From positions 24,785,538 through 24,849,537 of the forward strand of contig CM075760.1 in the NCBI GenBank assembly GCA_037974335.1: 64,000 nt of DNA. The letters run 5' to 3'. The notes beneath the pieces were generated by a model. The model did no database searches. It worked only from the letters and a program-made list of their open reading frames with translations, and was not told the DNA's origin. A program made the position numbers and the translations under genes. Below are positions 1 through 11,394 of this stretch, piece by piece; the first letter of the stretch is position 1; each line of letters starts with the position of its first letter. Origin of the DNA: Prionace glauca. Taxonomy: Eukaryota > Chordata > Chondrichthyes > Carcharhiniformes > Carcharhinidae.

Positions 1-368
1 ATGGATAGGATAAAGGTGGAAAGACTCTTCCAGCTCAGAAAGGACAGTAGGACTAGGGGGCACAGCCTCAAGATAAAGGGGGGAGGGCGGTTTCCAACGG
101 AGTTGAGGAAGAATTTCTTCAGTCAAAGGGTGGTGAATCTCTGTAATTCTCTGCCCGTTGAAGTGGTGGAGGCTGCCTCGCTAAATATTTTTAAGACGCG
201 GGTTGATGGGTTTTTGATAAGCGAGGGGATTAAGGGTTATGGGGAGAGGGCGGGAATGTGGAACTGAGCCACGACAGATCAGCCATGATGTTATTGAATG
301 GCGGGGCAGGCTCGAAGGGCCAGATGGCCCACTCCTGCTCCTATTTCTTATGTTCTTATGTTCTTATG
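1..368 (+). mobile_element. CR1-type LINE 3' end (family CR1-A), cut by window edge
   Basis: The first 88 codons read as the C-terminus of a CR1-like ORF2, with TRGHSLKIKGGG, NSLPVEVVEAASLNIFK and a stop at 265-267. About 80 bp of 3' UTR follow, then repeated TTCTTATG units, the short tail repeat expected of CR1 elements. The same end is found at 4310, 13361, 24041, 25062 and 28944. The 5' part lies outside the window. Confidence 0.85.
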
Positions 369-908
369 TCACATTATTTCCCAAAACAATGTAATACTGA
401 ATCGGAATTTAAAGATTCAGTAACTTCACATGAAGTACAGGTTGTTTCATTTATATCATCACTTTGAATTTCATTCCAATAATTAAAGTCTGTTTATTAA
501 TCACTTCATGAAATGCGAGAGAGAGATGTTGGTGGGCCCAGTTCCCCAGTGAAGTAAAATCGGTGTAATGACATGAAATAATATTAAAACAACATCATAA
601 AACTGACATGAACACCGGGGATTCCTGGAATATTCTGAAAGTTCTGCACGCTATTGTCAAGGAAGTTGCATAAATTTCCTGTGAGATGGGAAGAACAGAA
701 ATAATAGACACTATTTCCAGACACACACACAAGCTGCATCAATTCACAGAGTGATCCCAAATATCATAACAGACTTCTTCACCCTAAACTAATCAACATC
801 TCAATCACGAACTATACCCTAAAAAAATCCTAATCCCTATCCACCCACATCATTTCTCAATGTCATCACTCTCTTCAATTTCCTCCAAATAACAAAAAAA
901 AATCACAC
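369..908. other. Unassigned stretch, no gene seen
   Basis: AT-rich sequence with a short CA tract near 721. I see no long open frame, no RNA gene and no recognisable repeat family. Confidence 0.5.
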
Positions 909-1024
909 TGACTCGAAACGTTGGCTCTATTCTCTCGCCACACATGCTATCAGACCCGTTGAGTTTTTCCAACATTCATTATTTTTGTTTCAGTTTCCAG
1001 AATCTGCAGTATTTTGCTTTTATC
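909..1024 (+). repeat. Dispersed repeat with CTGCAGTATTTTGCTTTTAT-like end
   Basis: The text from TCGAAACGTTGGCTCT to the CTGCAGTATTTTGCTTTTAT-like end recurs in reverse orientation at 5620-5698, and its final part recurs at 5280-5325. I recognise it as a common interspersed repeat of cartilaginous fish. I cannot assign its class (SINE tail or MITE). Confidence 0.5.
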
Positions 1025-1084
1025 AAACTGATGAACATAATTGGTGAACTAATTGTTTATCTGTATGAATTGATGATAACTGGG

Positions 1085-1312
1085 GAATTGGAACAACCTC
1101 GCCTGAAAATTCCTCTCCAAGACACTCACAAACATCACTTGGACAACTCCTTTACTTCCGCTGCGTCGGAGTCCAGGAACACCCTCCCTAAGAGCACGGT
1201 CGGTGTACCTACACTGCAGGTTCTGCAGCAATTGAATAAGGCGGCTCACCACCAGCTTACTGAATGCAATTAGCAATGGGGAATAAATGGAGGCCGAGGC
1301 AACGTCGCTTTC
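1085..1312 (+). mobile_element. LINE-B 3' end fragment
   Basis: This matches the last part of the longer copy at 9715-10268: GGAACACCCTCCCTAAGAGC, then a CTGCAG-rich stretch, then GGGGAATAAATG and a tail. It is a 5'-truncated, diverged non-LTR element with no open frame of use. Confidence 0.6.
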
Positions 1313-2164
1313 CTATCACAGAGTAATTGTAAATATATTCCTCATTATATATGAATGAGATCTGGTGAATGAAATTATTAAATTGCAAATGGATGGTAAT
1401 TGGTGAAAATAATTACTATCTTTCTGAACTTTTTTGTATATTCTCCTTATTCGGTCCAGTGTCATTAATTACTCAGCACTGTCTCAGTTCATGTCTAAGA
1501 AGTTCCGATATCAGTAAAACTGTGCGAGACACTGCCTCAGTTTTATTTCACTTGACAATGTTATTTTTAAAAATGTTTATTTCACGGGATATGGGTCTGA
1601 TTGGAATTTGGCATTTGACCATCCCCACATGGCACTCGGCACTAACACATTACTATTTTCTTGAACCAGGCCCCTGCTTATATTAAAATACAGCCTGGCT
1701 CTGTTAATACTCTGCTAGACCAGAGCTCAGTTTACATTGCACATGGCATTCTCTCTGGTGATGTAATATTTGATACTCACCCTATATATATTTCACTGTG
1801 GCAATTTTGTTCCTGCACTAACTATGCCTCTCTTTGAATTAGGTTTGTTTTACTCCACGGTTTTGTGAGAAGAAGAGATAATATGTTGGGATAAAAAAGA
1901 TTGTTATCAGGCAAGATCCAGAAACGGGCAGTATTGGATCACTAGTATTTTACTGTGCTGTAATTTTCTTTGTTTTTTTGTTCTTCATTGACAGTGAATG
2001 CTACTCAGGACTTGATATCCACTTTCACTGCAGCCAGCAGAAGTAGATTTCAGATTTCTTTTCCAGTGTCCAAAACCTCACACGGTTTGTCCTTGCAGAA
2101 GGATGCAGAGAATTGTGTTCTCCCAGCCACTTTAATCATTACTGGCATTGACCAGTGCAGTAAA
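1313..2164. other. Unassigned stretch, no gene seen
   Basis: AT-rich sequence. Short open frames here have no recognisable domain or flanking splice pattern. Confidence 0.5.
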
Positions 2165-2400
2165 AACTGAGACCATGTCTAATACAATATAAACGTGGAT
2201 ATGGACAATTGCATAAATAAGATTGCATCGACTTCGATACAAACAGAGAGAGATCTAAATTAATATAAACAGAGACAATGTCTCGTTTAATATAAACAGA
2301 AACATAGTGACATAGAATATAAGCAGGGACAGCGTCTAATTTAGTACAGACAGATAATATATCCAATTTACTATGTGCAAAGACAGACAACATAACATTC
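2165..2400 (-). repeat. 28-bp minisatellite (reverse orientation)
   Basis: Degenerate units of about 27-28 bp are built around AATATAAACAGAGACAATGT, with the TATAAAC-like anchor recurring near 2183, 2236, 2263, 2291, 2318 and 2343. The reverse complement of the unit appears at 18880-19170, 19495-19885 and 20835-21125, and this orientation recurs at 28125-28470. Confidence 0.55.
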
Positions 2401-4134
2401 TACATGCAAGGTAGAATGAATTAGGGTCCAGTGGAAAATAAACGAAGGCATGGCTCATAATACGAGCTGACACAGGGTAAATTTACTGTAATATAAAGAT
2501 AATGGTTCAATCCCCATGAAATTTGTAAAGACGGCCGCTCTCCCATCAAACTCTTACAGGACAGGAGTAACATGGGGTTCGCTGCAGAATGCCAAGTCCC
2601 CTCTGTGCTGGCAAATTAATAACTCCTAAATCAGGAATAGCATGAGTGAGATGCAAAGAGAATCTCCCTCTAAACTATCCAATTCAAACGTTCTTACAAC
2701 ATTATACTGTCTATAAACAGAGTGAAACTCCGTCTATAAATCTGTTCAAACAAAATTAAGGCAGAAAGAGCATGGACACTCTTCTATGTAAAATCTCTCC
2801 TGCACTCTTCCTTCCGAGATCCAAGAGGCAGGTTTAAATTAGGGTTAGGTATAGGAGAAAGAGCCGTCCACACAGTTCCACAAAACACATCCAGGCCACG
2901 TACAGCAGAGATTCGATACGGATTAAATCTTCCCTGACAAAGATATATCAACCATTCATAAACCAGGAACAATGAGTTCAGACGCAGAGTAAATATTCCT
3001 CTACTCTGTCCAGTCAAATACTCCAAGGACAGGGACAACACCGGCTAAATATAGGGAAAGATTCCACATTGAATCCTTATCACCAGGTGGAACCGAGGTT
3101 AGGTGCAGAAGAAAATGTTTCAAGCATTTCAAGATCATTGATTTCTCAAGAGATCTTTTAGAGTAAATCTCAGTCATGGATTCCTATTTATTGAATTATA
3201 TTCTTTTAGAAACCTGTACCTGTGGCTGAGAGAATACATTGGGCAAACATTGATTTTATCGAACCCGGGGCAGGCTCGAGGGGCTAGATGGCCGACTCCT
3301 GCTCCCATTTCTTACGTTCTTATGTTCTTTTGCTGTGGAGTGAAGACGATGAACCATCGTGGAGAGACAAGACGCAGAAACAGACAGGAGAAAGACAGAG
3401 AAAGAGATGAAACACGGGAGATGTTCTGTGTTTTCTGTGTCATTACATTTCGGGATCAGAGGGATTATTTCCTAATTCTGAACATAGATATCATCATGAT
3501 ATTTTTCCTCACATAACTGATGAATAAATATTGTTGAAAAACAATCATTACTGGAATCCGTTGATTGATGTGCATGGTTACCTCTATTTCTGTGCTGTGT
3601 TGGTGGGGAAATATTTGTTGTGTTTTTGTCAGTCAACAATCTAATTTGGAATTGCTATTCTTGTATTTATTTACATAAATACCTCACTGTTTACAATGAA
3701 ATGTTCATGACAGAAAAAGCAGATAAACCGTCACTTATTGATCAGTTTCAACTCAAAATAGCGATTTATTTTAAGAATTTTAACAGTTGGTTCAATATGA
3801 ATAAAACTTTTTGAACATTCATAACTCTGGCTGTACTTAACTACAATAAAATAAGACATTTCATTTCAGAATTAGTTCTGAAAGTTCTGATGTCACAATT
3901 AATAAAGTATCTGTGAACAGGCTTATATTCCACTGAATGTTAATCTGATTGAGGATTTAATCTGTTTAAACTCGACAAGTTAAATAAAAAAAACAGATCT
4001 GATGTCTGAAATATTCCTTCACAAATAGTGATCACACTCACACGAGGGAAGAATAAAAAATGTGGTTATCAGTAAGAGATACAATTATTTTTGCTCTCTC
4101 ACAGGCGACAGGGAAGCGGGTCCGATTCTAACAT
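2401..4134. other. Unassigned stretch with one CR1-A tail scrap
   Basis: No gene is seen. Positions 3266-3330 carry a scrap of the CR1-A 3' end (GGGGCAGGCTCGAGGGGC followed by TTCTTACGTTCTTATG). The rest is AT-rich and unrecognised. Confidence 0.5.
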
Positions 4135-4282
4135 TGGGTGACTGTGTGTGGTTTTCACATTCTATCCATATCCATGTGGGTTCCCTCCGAGTGCTCCAGT
4201 TTCCTTCCACAGTCCCAGGATGTGCAGGTTAGGTGGGTTGGCTGTGATAAATTGCCCCTTCGCGCCCAATGGTGTGCAAAGT
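4135..4282 (+). mobile_element. V-SINE (HE1-type) central part
   Basis: This holds the conserved V-SINE core: GGGTTCCCTCCGAGTGCTCC, then CAGTTTCCTTCCACAGTCCC, then GATGTGCAGGTTAGGTGG. The tRNA-like head is missing or too decayed to see. It abuts a second SINE end in the opposite orientation. Confidence 0.65.
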
Positions 4283-4690
4283 AGAATCATAGAATCGCTA
4301 CAGTGCAGCAGTAGGACTAGGGGGCACAGCCTCAAGATAAAGGGGGGGCGGTTTAGAACAGAGTTGAGGAGGAACTTCTTCACTCAAAGGGTGGTGAATC
4401 TCTGGAATTCTCTGCCCGTTGAACTGGTGGAGGCTACCTCGCTAAATATTTTTAAGAAACGGGTTGATGGATTTTTGATAAGAGAAGGGATTAAGGGTTA
4501 TGGGGAGAGGGCGGGAAGGTGGAGCTGAGTCACGACAGATCAGCCATGATCTTATTGAATGGCGGGGCAGGCTCGAGGGGCCAGATGGCCTACTCCTGCT
4601 CCTATTTCTTATGTTCTTATGTTCTTATTCGGTTCATCAAGTCTGCTATCCGGCAGAGCATCCTTCCCAGGCCCAATGTAAATTGTCTAT
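4283..4690 (-). mobile_element. V-SINE 3' end, split by a CR1-A insertion
   Basis: Positions 4283-4309 are the start of a reversed V-SINE tail (CATAGAATCGCTACAGTGCAG). After the CR1-A copy at 4310-4634 the same tail resumes (TTCGGTTCATCAAGTCTGC, then CATCCTTCCCAGGCCC). Rejoining the flanks gives the order seen in the intact tail at 7010-7110, so the LINE landed inside an older SINE. Confidence 0.65.
4310..4634 (+). mobile_element. CR1-A LINE 3' end
   Basis: C-terminal ORF2 codons (TRGHSLKIKGG, NFFTQRVVNLWNSLPVE, ending RAGRWS stop) are followed by the 3' UTR and TTCTTATG tail units. It is strongly 5'-truncated, as is usual for CR1, and sits inside the reversed SINE tail. Confidence 0.85.
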
Positions 4691-4868
4691 GCTAAATTTC
4701 CTGTTAGTGTCCAATAATGTGTAGGTTCGGGGGATTAGCCTGTGAATATATATGGTTGCCCGGATCGGATGAAAGCTTGCCTAGGTAGGATGCTCTGCTG
4801 GAGAGCCCGCTGCAGAGTTATTGGACCGAATGACCATGTTGAACTGTAGGGATTCTATGATTTTTTCC
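4691..4868 (+). mobile_element. V-SINE 3' half with CR1-like tail
   Basis: The CTATGCTAAATTTCC to GGGGGATTAGCC segment leads to GAACTGTAGGGATTCTATGA, the CR1-mimicking end of one V-SINE subtype. It is diverged and lacks the head. Confidence 0.6.
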
Positions 4869-5997
4869 TCCAAGATCAGGCAGAGCAGTGATTATATTCA
4901 CATTAATCTCAGCGATTCCAAAGTATTACAAATTATGGGGGAATTTGAATGTATAGAACATTTTACCAGATTTCATGTCGCCCCAAAGTTATTAAAACTC
5001 ACTGAGGTACCTTTGCTGAATTTAGTCACTGTCCCCATGTTGTAACTAACCAGGTAAGTTGCGTACCACAAACTCCCAAAAACCTGGATGTAATAAATGG
5101 CCAACAAATTTGCGATTTTATTTGACAAATGAGGTTTTGGGTCGGATATTGGACAGAACAGATTTGCTATTCATAATTATATCAAGAGATTTGATATCCT
5201 GGCATTGATGTTAAATACGAATCTGGTTCTCTCTCTCTCTGATGATACCCATTGAGATGCTGAGGAGCACTGTTGCTGTTTTAGTTTTAGATTTCCGGAA
5301 TCTGCAGCAATTTGCACTGATTTTATTGAATTTCTGGATGCGAGCATCACTGACAAAGTTAACATTAATTGGTGACTGTGAACCATCTTGCTGGAACCTG
5401 CCCTCTGGATGGGTGACTTTCCACTGCAGGTTTAATAGAACTGGGTGGCTTTCTCGGATATTTCAGTGGTGGTGAAAGGTTATTTTCATCACATGGAACT
5501 GGAGTCTGTGTAGGACAGTCAGGGGAAAGATAGGAATACTCGGTTTATAGTTATTTGCAAAGAGAAGATGTTGTTTGAAGTTTAAAAACAATTCTGTGGA
5601 TTCTGGAATTCAAACCCAAAGAGAAAATGCTGGAAAATCTCAGCAGGCCTGGCAATAATTGTAAGAAGAGGGAACAGCTGACGTTTCGAGTCCAGATGTC
5701 CTGAGACTGTCCAGCAATTTCTCTTCACGTTGTTTTAAGTGTCTTTGGGTGGAATAAATTGATTCTGAATCTCTGGGACGGAGGAATTGTGGGTTGATCC
5801 AAGACTATCATACTGAAGGAGAGACTATAAACACTATCAGGGACTGGTCGGACCCAGACCATCCAGTTGCTGCCCATATTGAACATTTTGTCTTTACAGC
5901 TCAGTCTCAGGGAGCCTCAGGGATGCCCGGTTTCTGCCTCTGGCTGAGTCAACACAACCTCCGATTCGACACTTTAAACAAAAGCTATGAAAAGAAA
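4869..5997. other. Unassigned stretch with two scraps of a dispersed repeat
   Basis: Positions 5280-5325 (+) and 5620-5698 (-) match the CTGCAGTATTTTGC-type repeat at 909-1024; the second includes TGACGTTTCGAGTCC. No gene is seen. Confidence 0.5.
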
Positions 5998-6295
5998 ACA
6001 CAACTCACCCCAGACACACTCTCTCACCTTTTTCCATCAGGGACTAGGTAAAAACAAAATCTGAAGACACTACAAACCGACTCAGAAACAATTTCTTTAC
6101 AGCTGCAACCAGAATTTTGAATGGATCTACCTCGCATTAAATTGATATTTTTCTAGACCCGAGCTATGACTGCAACATAATATTCTTCACTCTCTCCCTT
6201 CCTTCTCTATGAACGGTATGCTCCGTCTGTATAGTGCGCAAGACTGTGTACTAATGTGTGTGATAATAATAAATCAAATAAAATATATCAAAAAA
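5998..6295 (+). mobile_element. L2-like LINE 3' end
   Basis: Recognised from the ordered blocks TTTTTCCATCAGGGACTAGG, TTTTGAATGGATCTACCTCG, CCTTCTCTATGAACGGTATG and a tail of TAATAATAAATCAAATAAAA. It is the 3' end of the LINE whose RT part appears at 56825-58330. It is 5'-truncated and not coding. Confidence 0.7.
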
Positions 6296-6689
6296 CACCG
6301 AGGATTATTCCCAGTGAATTGATTGCTGACACTGGAATATTCAACAGACAAACTAACACTGAGGCAGAAAGAGTGAGATCCATTGGAACGTCTCTGCTAG
6401 ACCAAAAGGTGAAATTATATTTGAGCCTCTGTTATAGAGTAAAAAACAATTTGATTGTAAATCAAGTCCCTTAATTCTGTACCCCCCTTCACAAGAGAAT
6501 AGATATAAAGAAGATGACATGACCTTATCAGAGTAAAAACGTCAGTCTGATTTGCACATTGCAGCATAAATATAATCCATTTGAAGAATTATTATCGATT
6601 TATGTAACTAATTGCTGGGATGATTTTATTTCAGGTGTGGGTAGCCGTCACTGTAATTTGGGACTGGATACAAAAAGGAGGGAAGAAAT

Positions 6690-6998
6690 GGCCTAATGTT
6701 ATCGCTCGGCAATTAATGCACAAACTTAACTAATTTTCTCAGGACCCGACTTCGAATCCCACCACCACAGATGGTTGGATTTAAATTCAGTAAAAAAAAA
6801 GCATCTGGAAATAAGAATCCACTTATGGCCATGATATCATTGTCGATTGTGTAAAAACCTACCTGCTTCACTAATGTATTTTAGAGAAGGGAATCTGCCG
6901 TCCTTACCTGGTCTGACCTATGTGTGATCCAAGAACCACAGCAATGTGATTGGCTCTCAATGCCCTCGGACAAGAAGTAGGCAATAAATTCTGATCAG
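6690..6998 (+). mobile_element. tRNA-derived SINE ('SINE2'), near full length
   Basis: A tRNA-like head is visible with a B-box-like CTTCGAATCCCACC at about 6748. The body includes TCATTGTCGATTGTG, CCGTCCTTACCTGGTCTG and ACCACAGCAATGTGATTGG. The tail (GGCAATAAATTCTG) mimics the LINE-B 3' end. It is the most complete SINE2 copy here. Confidence 0.7.
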
Positions 6999-7009
6999 TC
7001 AAAGGTGCC

Positions 7010-7325
7010 CATGTCCATAGAATCATTACAGAGCAGAAGAAGGCCTTTTGGCTTATCAGGCCCAAACCCACAACATTCCCACCTCAGTCTATCCCCATCA
7101 CCCCACTTATATTCCCTGCTAATTCTCTTGACACGATTGGACAATTCATCATCGTGGATCAACCTAAGCGGCATATCCTTGAACAATGTGAGTAAATGAG
7201 CAGGCAATTGGAGAATATGCAGACTCCACACAGACAGACCCAAACCGGGAGTTGAACCCGGGTATCCTGGTGCTTTGAGGCAGAAGCCCTAACATATATG
7301 CCACTGTGACATCCACAAATTAATT
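7010..7325 (-). mobile_element. V-SINE, near full length, CR1-like tail
   Basis: On the minus strand the order is: a tRNA-like head with B box GGTTCAACTCCCGG (about 7250), a decayed V core, then a tail ending CTGTAATGATTCTATGG at 7010. The core is short by internal loss. Both ends are present, so this is a whole but old insertion. Confidence 0.7.
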
Positions 7326-8605
7326 CAAAAAGGACAATCCTCATGTGATGCAATATTTCACGTTAGATTTCCCCAACGGCTCGTTTACCCTGTGAAAATT
7401 AACACTGAAAGAAAACTGGTTGACTTATAATTAATTGAATTGACAGGGAAACATGACATCGACATCAACCTTTGACAGAGAATTTATAGAATCCGAATGG
7501 ACACGGTGATCAGGAAAGTTCTTTGTCAACATCCAAATCATTGCTGCTCATTTTATTGGCCACCGGCTGTAGAACATTCACTGGTAGTGGAAACTCAGGA
7601 TATTAGGACTTTGTGGCATATTGCACAATATCACAAAAATAAATGTTTTGTCTTCCACTAAACCAGGCCGTTTCTTCACTCATTGGCAGCTATGAGAGCG
7701 ACTGTTAAATAATCGAAACCAGATTGTGCTGGACAACAGAAAATGGTGCTGATCAGGGATAAGAGAGGTTGTCTTTTTAAAGAGGTGCAGAACGCTTAGA
7801 ATATTCCAGGTATCCACGCTTTTCAAGACAATTGTATGATTTTATTTTACTTTTAATTATTTTCATTTTGGGCCATTGCACTGATCTCATTGGACTGAGG
7901 GGGTGGGGAAGTCAAAATCTCTTCCTTGCAGGTCATGAAGTTACTCACAAAGTGGCTTTAATTGTTGGAAGGACATTTATTTGGAAGATAGACAAATGAA
8001 ATAGCATCTGGCCAATTTCCTCGTTCCCCATACTATTTAATCACAGTGCAGCCCTTTAAAATATTTGCTTGGAAGGAATACCATTTAAAAACCTAACTTT
8101 ATTATGGGAATCAAGCATTTATTGTATAACTGGATAAGTCCCATTTAATCCTTACATATTCGCGCTAATCTGTCCCACGCAGTATTTGGCAGCAGTCCAA
8201 CCTGCTGCCAACTACCCCAAGATATTTACAGGAAGCATCTGACGGTGTTTGTTCAGTAAGTCAAAGATCTGTTTCCTCAGTACTGAACAGTTGGCTGCAA
8301 GCCAACTTCAAACTCTTAGCATTGTCAATAGAGCCTATTTATAAACAAATCTGCCCAGCAACAACTCGAGGCAACTTAATTATTATTTTTTAAAGCTGTA
8401 AACCTACATAAATGCTTCCCATTTCATTGGAAAAAAAAGCTACCCAGATTCTCTGGCACCTTGTTAGTAACAATGATGATCTCTCCAACCCAACAATACA
8501 CTGTGATGGATGGATAGAAATAAATACAGGCAGATTGTGAGAGTTGATTCAGAGAGGTGATATGTCTTATACTGCATAAATATGTAGGCTGGTGTTTTAT
8601 TTCAC
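7326..8605. other. Unassigned stretch, no gene seen
   Basis: AT-rich sequence without a convincing open frame or known repeat. Confidence 0.5.
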
Positions 8606-8880
8606 TTTATTCTTCCATGGGACGTGGGGGTCCCTGGAAAGAACAACATTTATTTCCGGTATTTAATTCCTTTTCAGCTGAGTGGTGTGGTATTGCCCAG
8701 TTATATATATGGCGATCCATCTTGAGATACACCTTGCTGAGGCCAAGTAGGGATGGCAGATGTCCTTCATTGGGGAATCAGAGGGTTATCTCGTCGCTAT
8801 CAGTATGAATCAAGATTTATTGATTGAATTCAAATTCCACCAGCTGCCATGGTCGGATTTAATCTCAATTTAATTCAATT
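8606..8880 (-). mobile_element. LINE-B 3' end and SINE2 scraps, reverse orientation
   Basis: Positions 8606-8700 carry the reversed LINE-B or SINE2 tail (CCATGGGACGTGGGGGTC, ACAACATTTATTTCC). Positions 8815-8880 carry the reversed SINE2 body start (AATTCCACCAGCTGCCATGG). Both are diverged. The stretch between them is unassigned. Confidence 0.5.
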
Positions 8881-8885
8881 TAATT

Positions 8886-9446
8886 CCAGAGATTCACCAC
8901 CCTTTGAGTGAAGAAGTTCTTCCTCAACTCCATTCTATACTGCCGCCCCCCTCCTTATCTTGAGGCTGTGCCCTCTAGTCCTGCTGTCCTTTTTGAGCGG
9001 GAAGAATCTCTCTACTTCTCCCCTATCCATCCCCTTCATTATCTCATACGTCTCTGTAAGATCCCCCCTCATCCTTCTAAACTCCAATGAGTACAAACCC
9101 AGTCTATTCAGCCTCTCTTCATAGTCCAACCCCCTCATCTCTGGTATCAGCCTAGTGAACCTCCTCTGCACTCCCTCCAAGGCCAAAATATCCTTGCACA
9201 AGTGCGGCGACCAAAACTGCACACAGTACTCCAGCTGTGGCCTCACCAGTACCCTATACAATTGCAGCAATACCCCCCTTCTTTTATATTCAATCCCCCT
9301 CGCTATGAAGGCCAACATCACATTTGCCTTCCTGACCACCTGCTGCACCTGCAGACTGGGTTTTTGCGACTCATGCACAAGAACCCCCTGGTCCCTCTGC
9401 TCCGTAGCATGCTGCAGCTTTTCGCCCTTTAAATAGTAATGCCTCC
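8886..9446 (-). mobile_element. CR1-A LINE internal fragment, missing both ends
   Basis: A 147-residue frame (8935-9378) encodes the post-RT region: YCVQFWSPHLCKDILALEGV, RRFTRLIPEMRGLDYEERLN and TRGHSLKI. Unlike other copies it stops short of the 3' UTR and TTCTTATG tail, losing about 230 bp at the 3' side. This is not ordinary 5' truncation and suggests a later deletion or template switch. Confidence 0.8.
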
Positions 9447-9714
9447 TACTATTATTTATTTTTGAGGATTTATTTATTTTTTATTTATTTACTTTTGTGA
9501 ATTTTTCCTATTTATTTTTGTGAGTGGACAATTATTGGTAATATTGGCGTCAGGCGATGATCACCTCCAAAAAGGGGGAATCTGACCGTTGCCCCTTGTC
9601 ACCCAATGATATTGCAACACTGAATCAATAACTAACAACATCTTCGAGGTTACCATTGTATAATCGCTGTGTTAGCTGGGTATATACATGCTCCAGCTGG
9701 AATATCAGCTCAGC
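9447..9714. other. AT-rich spacer
   Basis: Runs of TTTATTTATTTTT follow the CR1 fragment. No gene is seen. Confidence 0.5.
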
Positions 9715-10268
9715 CTGCTGTGAGTAACCCGCCTCCTAACTCCCCAAACCTGTGCGCCAGCTGCACGACACATGTTAGGAGACAAAAAGAGTTGTCTCCA
9801 CTTACTTGAATAAGTACAGCTCAAACAACATTCAAAAATCTTCATCCCATTCAGGCCAAAGCAGCCGGCTTGACAGGAATAACATTTCCAAATGCTCACT
9901 CCCTCCACCACACAGAGCATCATTATGTACCATCTACAAGTTTCACTTCCGAACCTCACCAAGGCTCCTTAGGCAGCCACACGGTGGGTTGCTATTTGCA
10001 AGGACAGGGGTAACAGTTACCAGGAAATATCACCTATAAATTCCTCTCTAAGTCAGTCATATACCTGATGTGAAAATATATCATCCTTCCATCACTGTCG
10101 CAGGACCGAGATCCTAGAACTCCCTGTGTAACTGCACCGTATGGGTATCTACACCACAGGGTCTGCAGCAATTCAAGAAGGTAGCTTACCACCAGTTTAC
10201 TAAAGGCAATGAGGAATAGGCAACAAATACTGACTAGGCCAGCAACGTCCATATCCCTTAAATTAAAA
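9715..10268 (+). mobile_element. LINE-B 3' region
   Basis: A contiguous 5'-truncated copy of the LINE-B 3' portion: CCTAACTCCCCAAACCTGTG, CATCCCATTCAGGCCAAAGC, ACCATCTACAAGTTTCACTT, ATCCTAGAACTCCCTGTGT and finally GCAACAAATACTGACTAGGC. Its last 200 bp match the fragment at 1085-1312. Confidence 0.7.
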
Positions 10269-10877
10269 CATCAACATATCAATATTTATGAATGGATGAT
10301 AACTAATGAACGCAATTGGGTATCTTTGTAAATGGATGGCAATTGATGAAAATAAATATCAACTTTCTGGACATTTACCACCTCTTTCTCTGCCAGAAGA
10401 TAGGTTCCATTCCACAGGAGATTCATGATTCAGAAACATCACACTATCCAAAGACAAGGAAGAAGAACAGACGGCAACATCTGTAGGTGTATCTCAATCA
10501 TAACATTACGGGACAGGCCTTTGATAGGATGACAATTTTGTTACTCATCTGCTTGAAGACCGGGATTAACCTGAAGCGCAGTGTTTTGTTTATGTTGGGA
10601 GATATACATATCATACTCATACATGGATGAATCTCAGTGAGACATTCGACATTAACATCAGGTCAGAGACTACAACATTTGGGGGAACTAAGTTCTCCAT
10701 CAAAAAATTCTCGGTCTCATTTATGACACAGAAAAGGACAATTTACAACACAACTGATAGCCTCATGGACAACACTTAGGGTTGAATCAATCTCTCAAAA
10801 ATTGACCTCCTCAGTCATCAACAAATGTGAAATATGAAGAAAAGACACCAAGCTGAAATGAATAGAACAAAGATCAA
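10269..10877. other. Unassigned stretch, no gene seen
   Basis: No open frame with recognisable content and no clear repeat. Confidence 0.45.
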
Positions 10878-10985
10878 AGAACAACACAGCACAGGAAACA
10901 GGCCCTTCGGCCCAACGAGCTCGCGCCACCATCTTCACAATGTGTTTTTCCTCCTCCACCCTTGACCCATGTCTATGCTTATGGT
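10878..10985 (-). mobile_element. CR1-D-like LINE 3' scrap
   Basis: CACAGGAAACAGGCCCTTCG followed by GCCCAACGAGC is the reversed 3' end shared by the CR1-D family (compare 51911 and 63354). Only the last 100 bp or so are present. Confidence 0.55.
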
Positions 10986-11019
10986 ACCCCCATTGGAAAC
11001 CAGATTAAGGGGTGAATAA

Positions 11020-11170
11020 TTTAGGGACAATTTGTTACACCAGTCAGCCTAATAACACTTCTTTGGGGTGTGGGAGGAAACCGGGTCACCCGGAGAAAAC
11101 CCACGCAACCACAGGGAGAATGTGCAGTTTCCCACAGACACTGGCCCAAATCCATGTATCTGGACAACTA
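11020..11170 (-). mobile_element. V-SINE fragment
   Basis: The reversed V core is clear: GGAGGAAACCGGGTCACCC, GGAGAAAACCCACGC, GGGAGAATGTGCAG. The tRNA-like head is not evident. Confidence 0.6.
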
Positions 11171-11394
11171 ACGGTGATAGTCACTGAGCTGTTGTGGTGC
11201 CCATCTGCTGGTCCATTTTGAAGCAGGCACAAACGACGCAAAGTACTAGGCCACTCTCGAAACATCCAAGAGCAGCCCACGCATGACCCACAGTGTGCAT
11301 GCCCCTCGTTAGACAACAAGGTGGACCGACGCACATGCAGAGTAAAAGAGAAAAATATCAACACATGTAGCATTAGATTTCCAGGAACGTTCTG

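Noticed and set aside
7240-7270. Possible tRNA gene from a good B box
   Set aside because: It is the head of a V-SINE; no cloverleaf could be assembled. The same holds for B boxes at 6748, 39062, 42040 and 42610.
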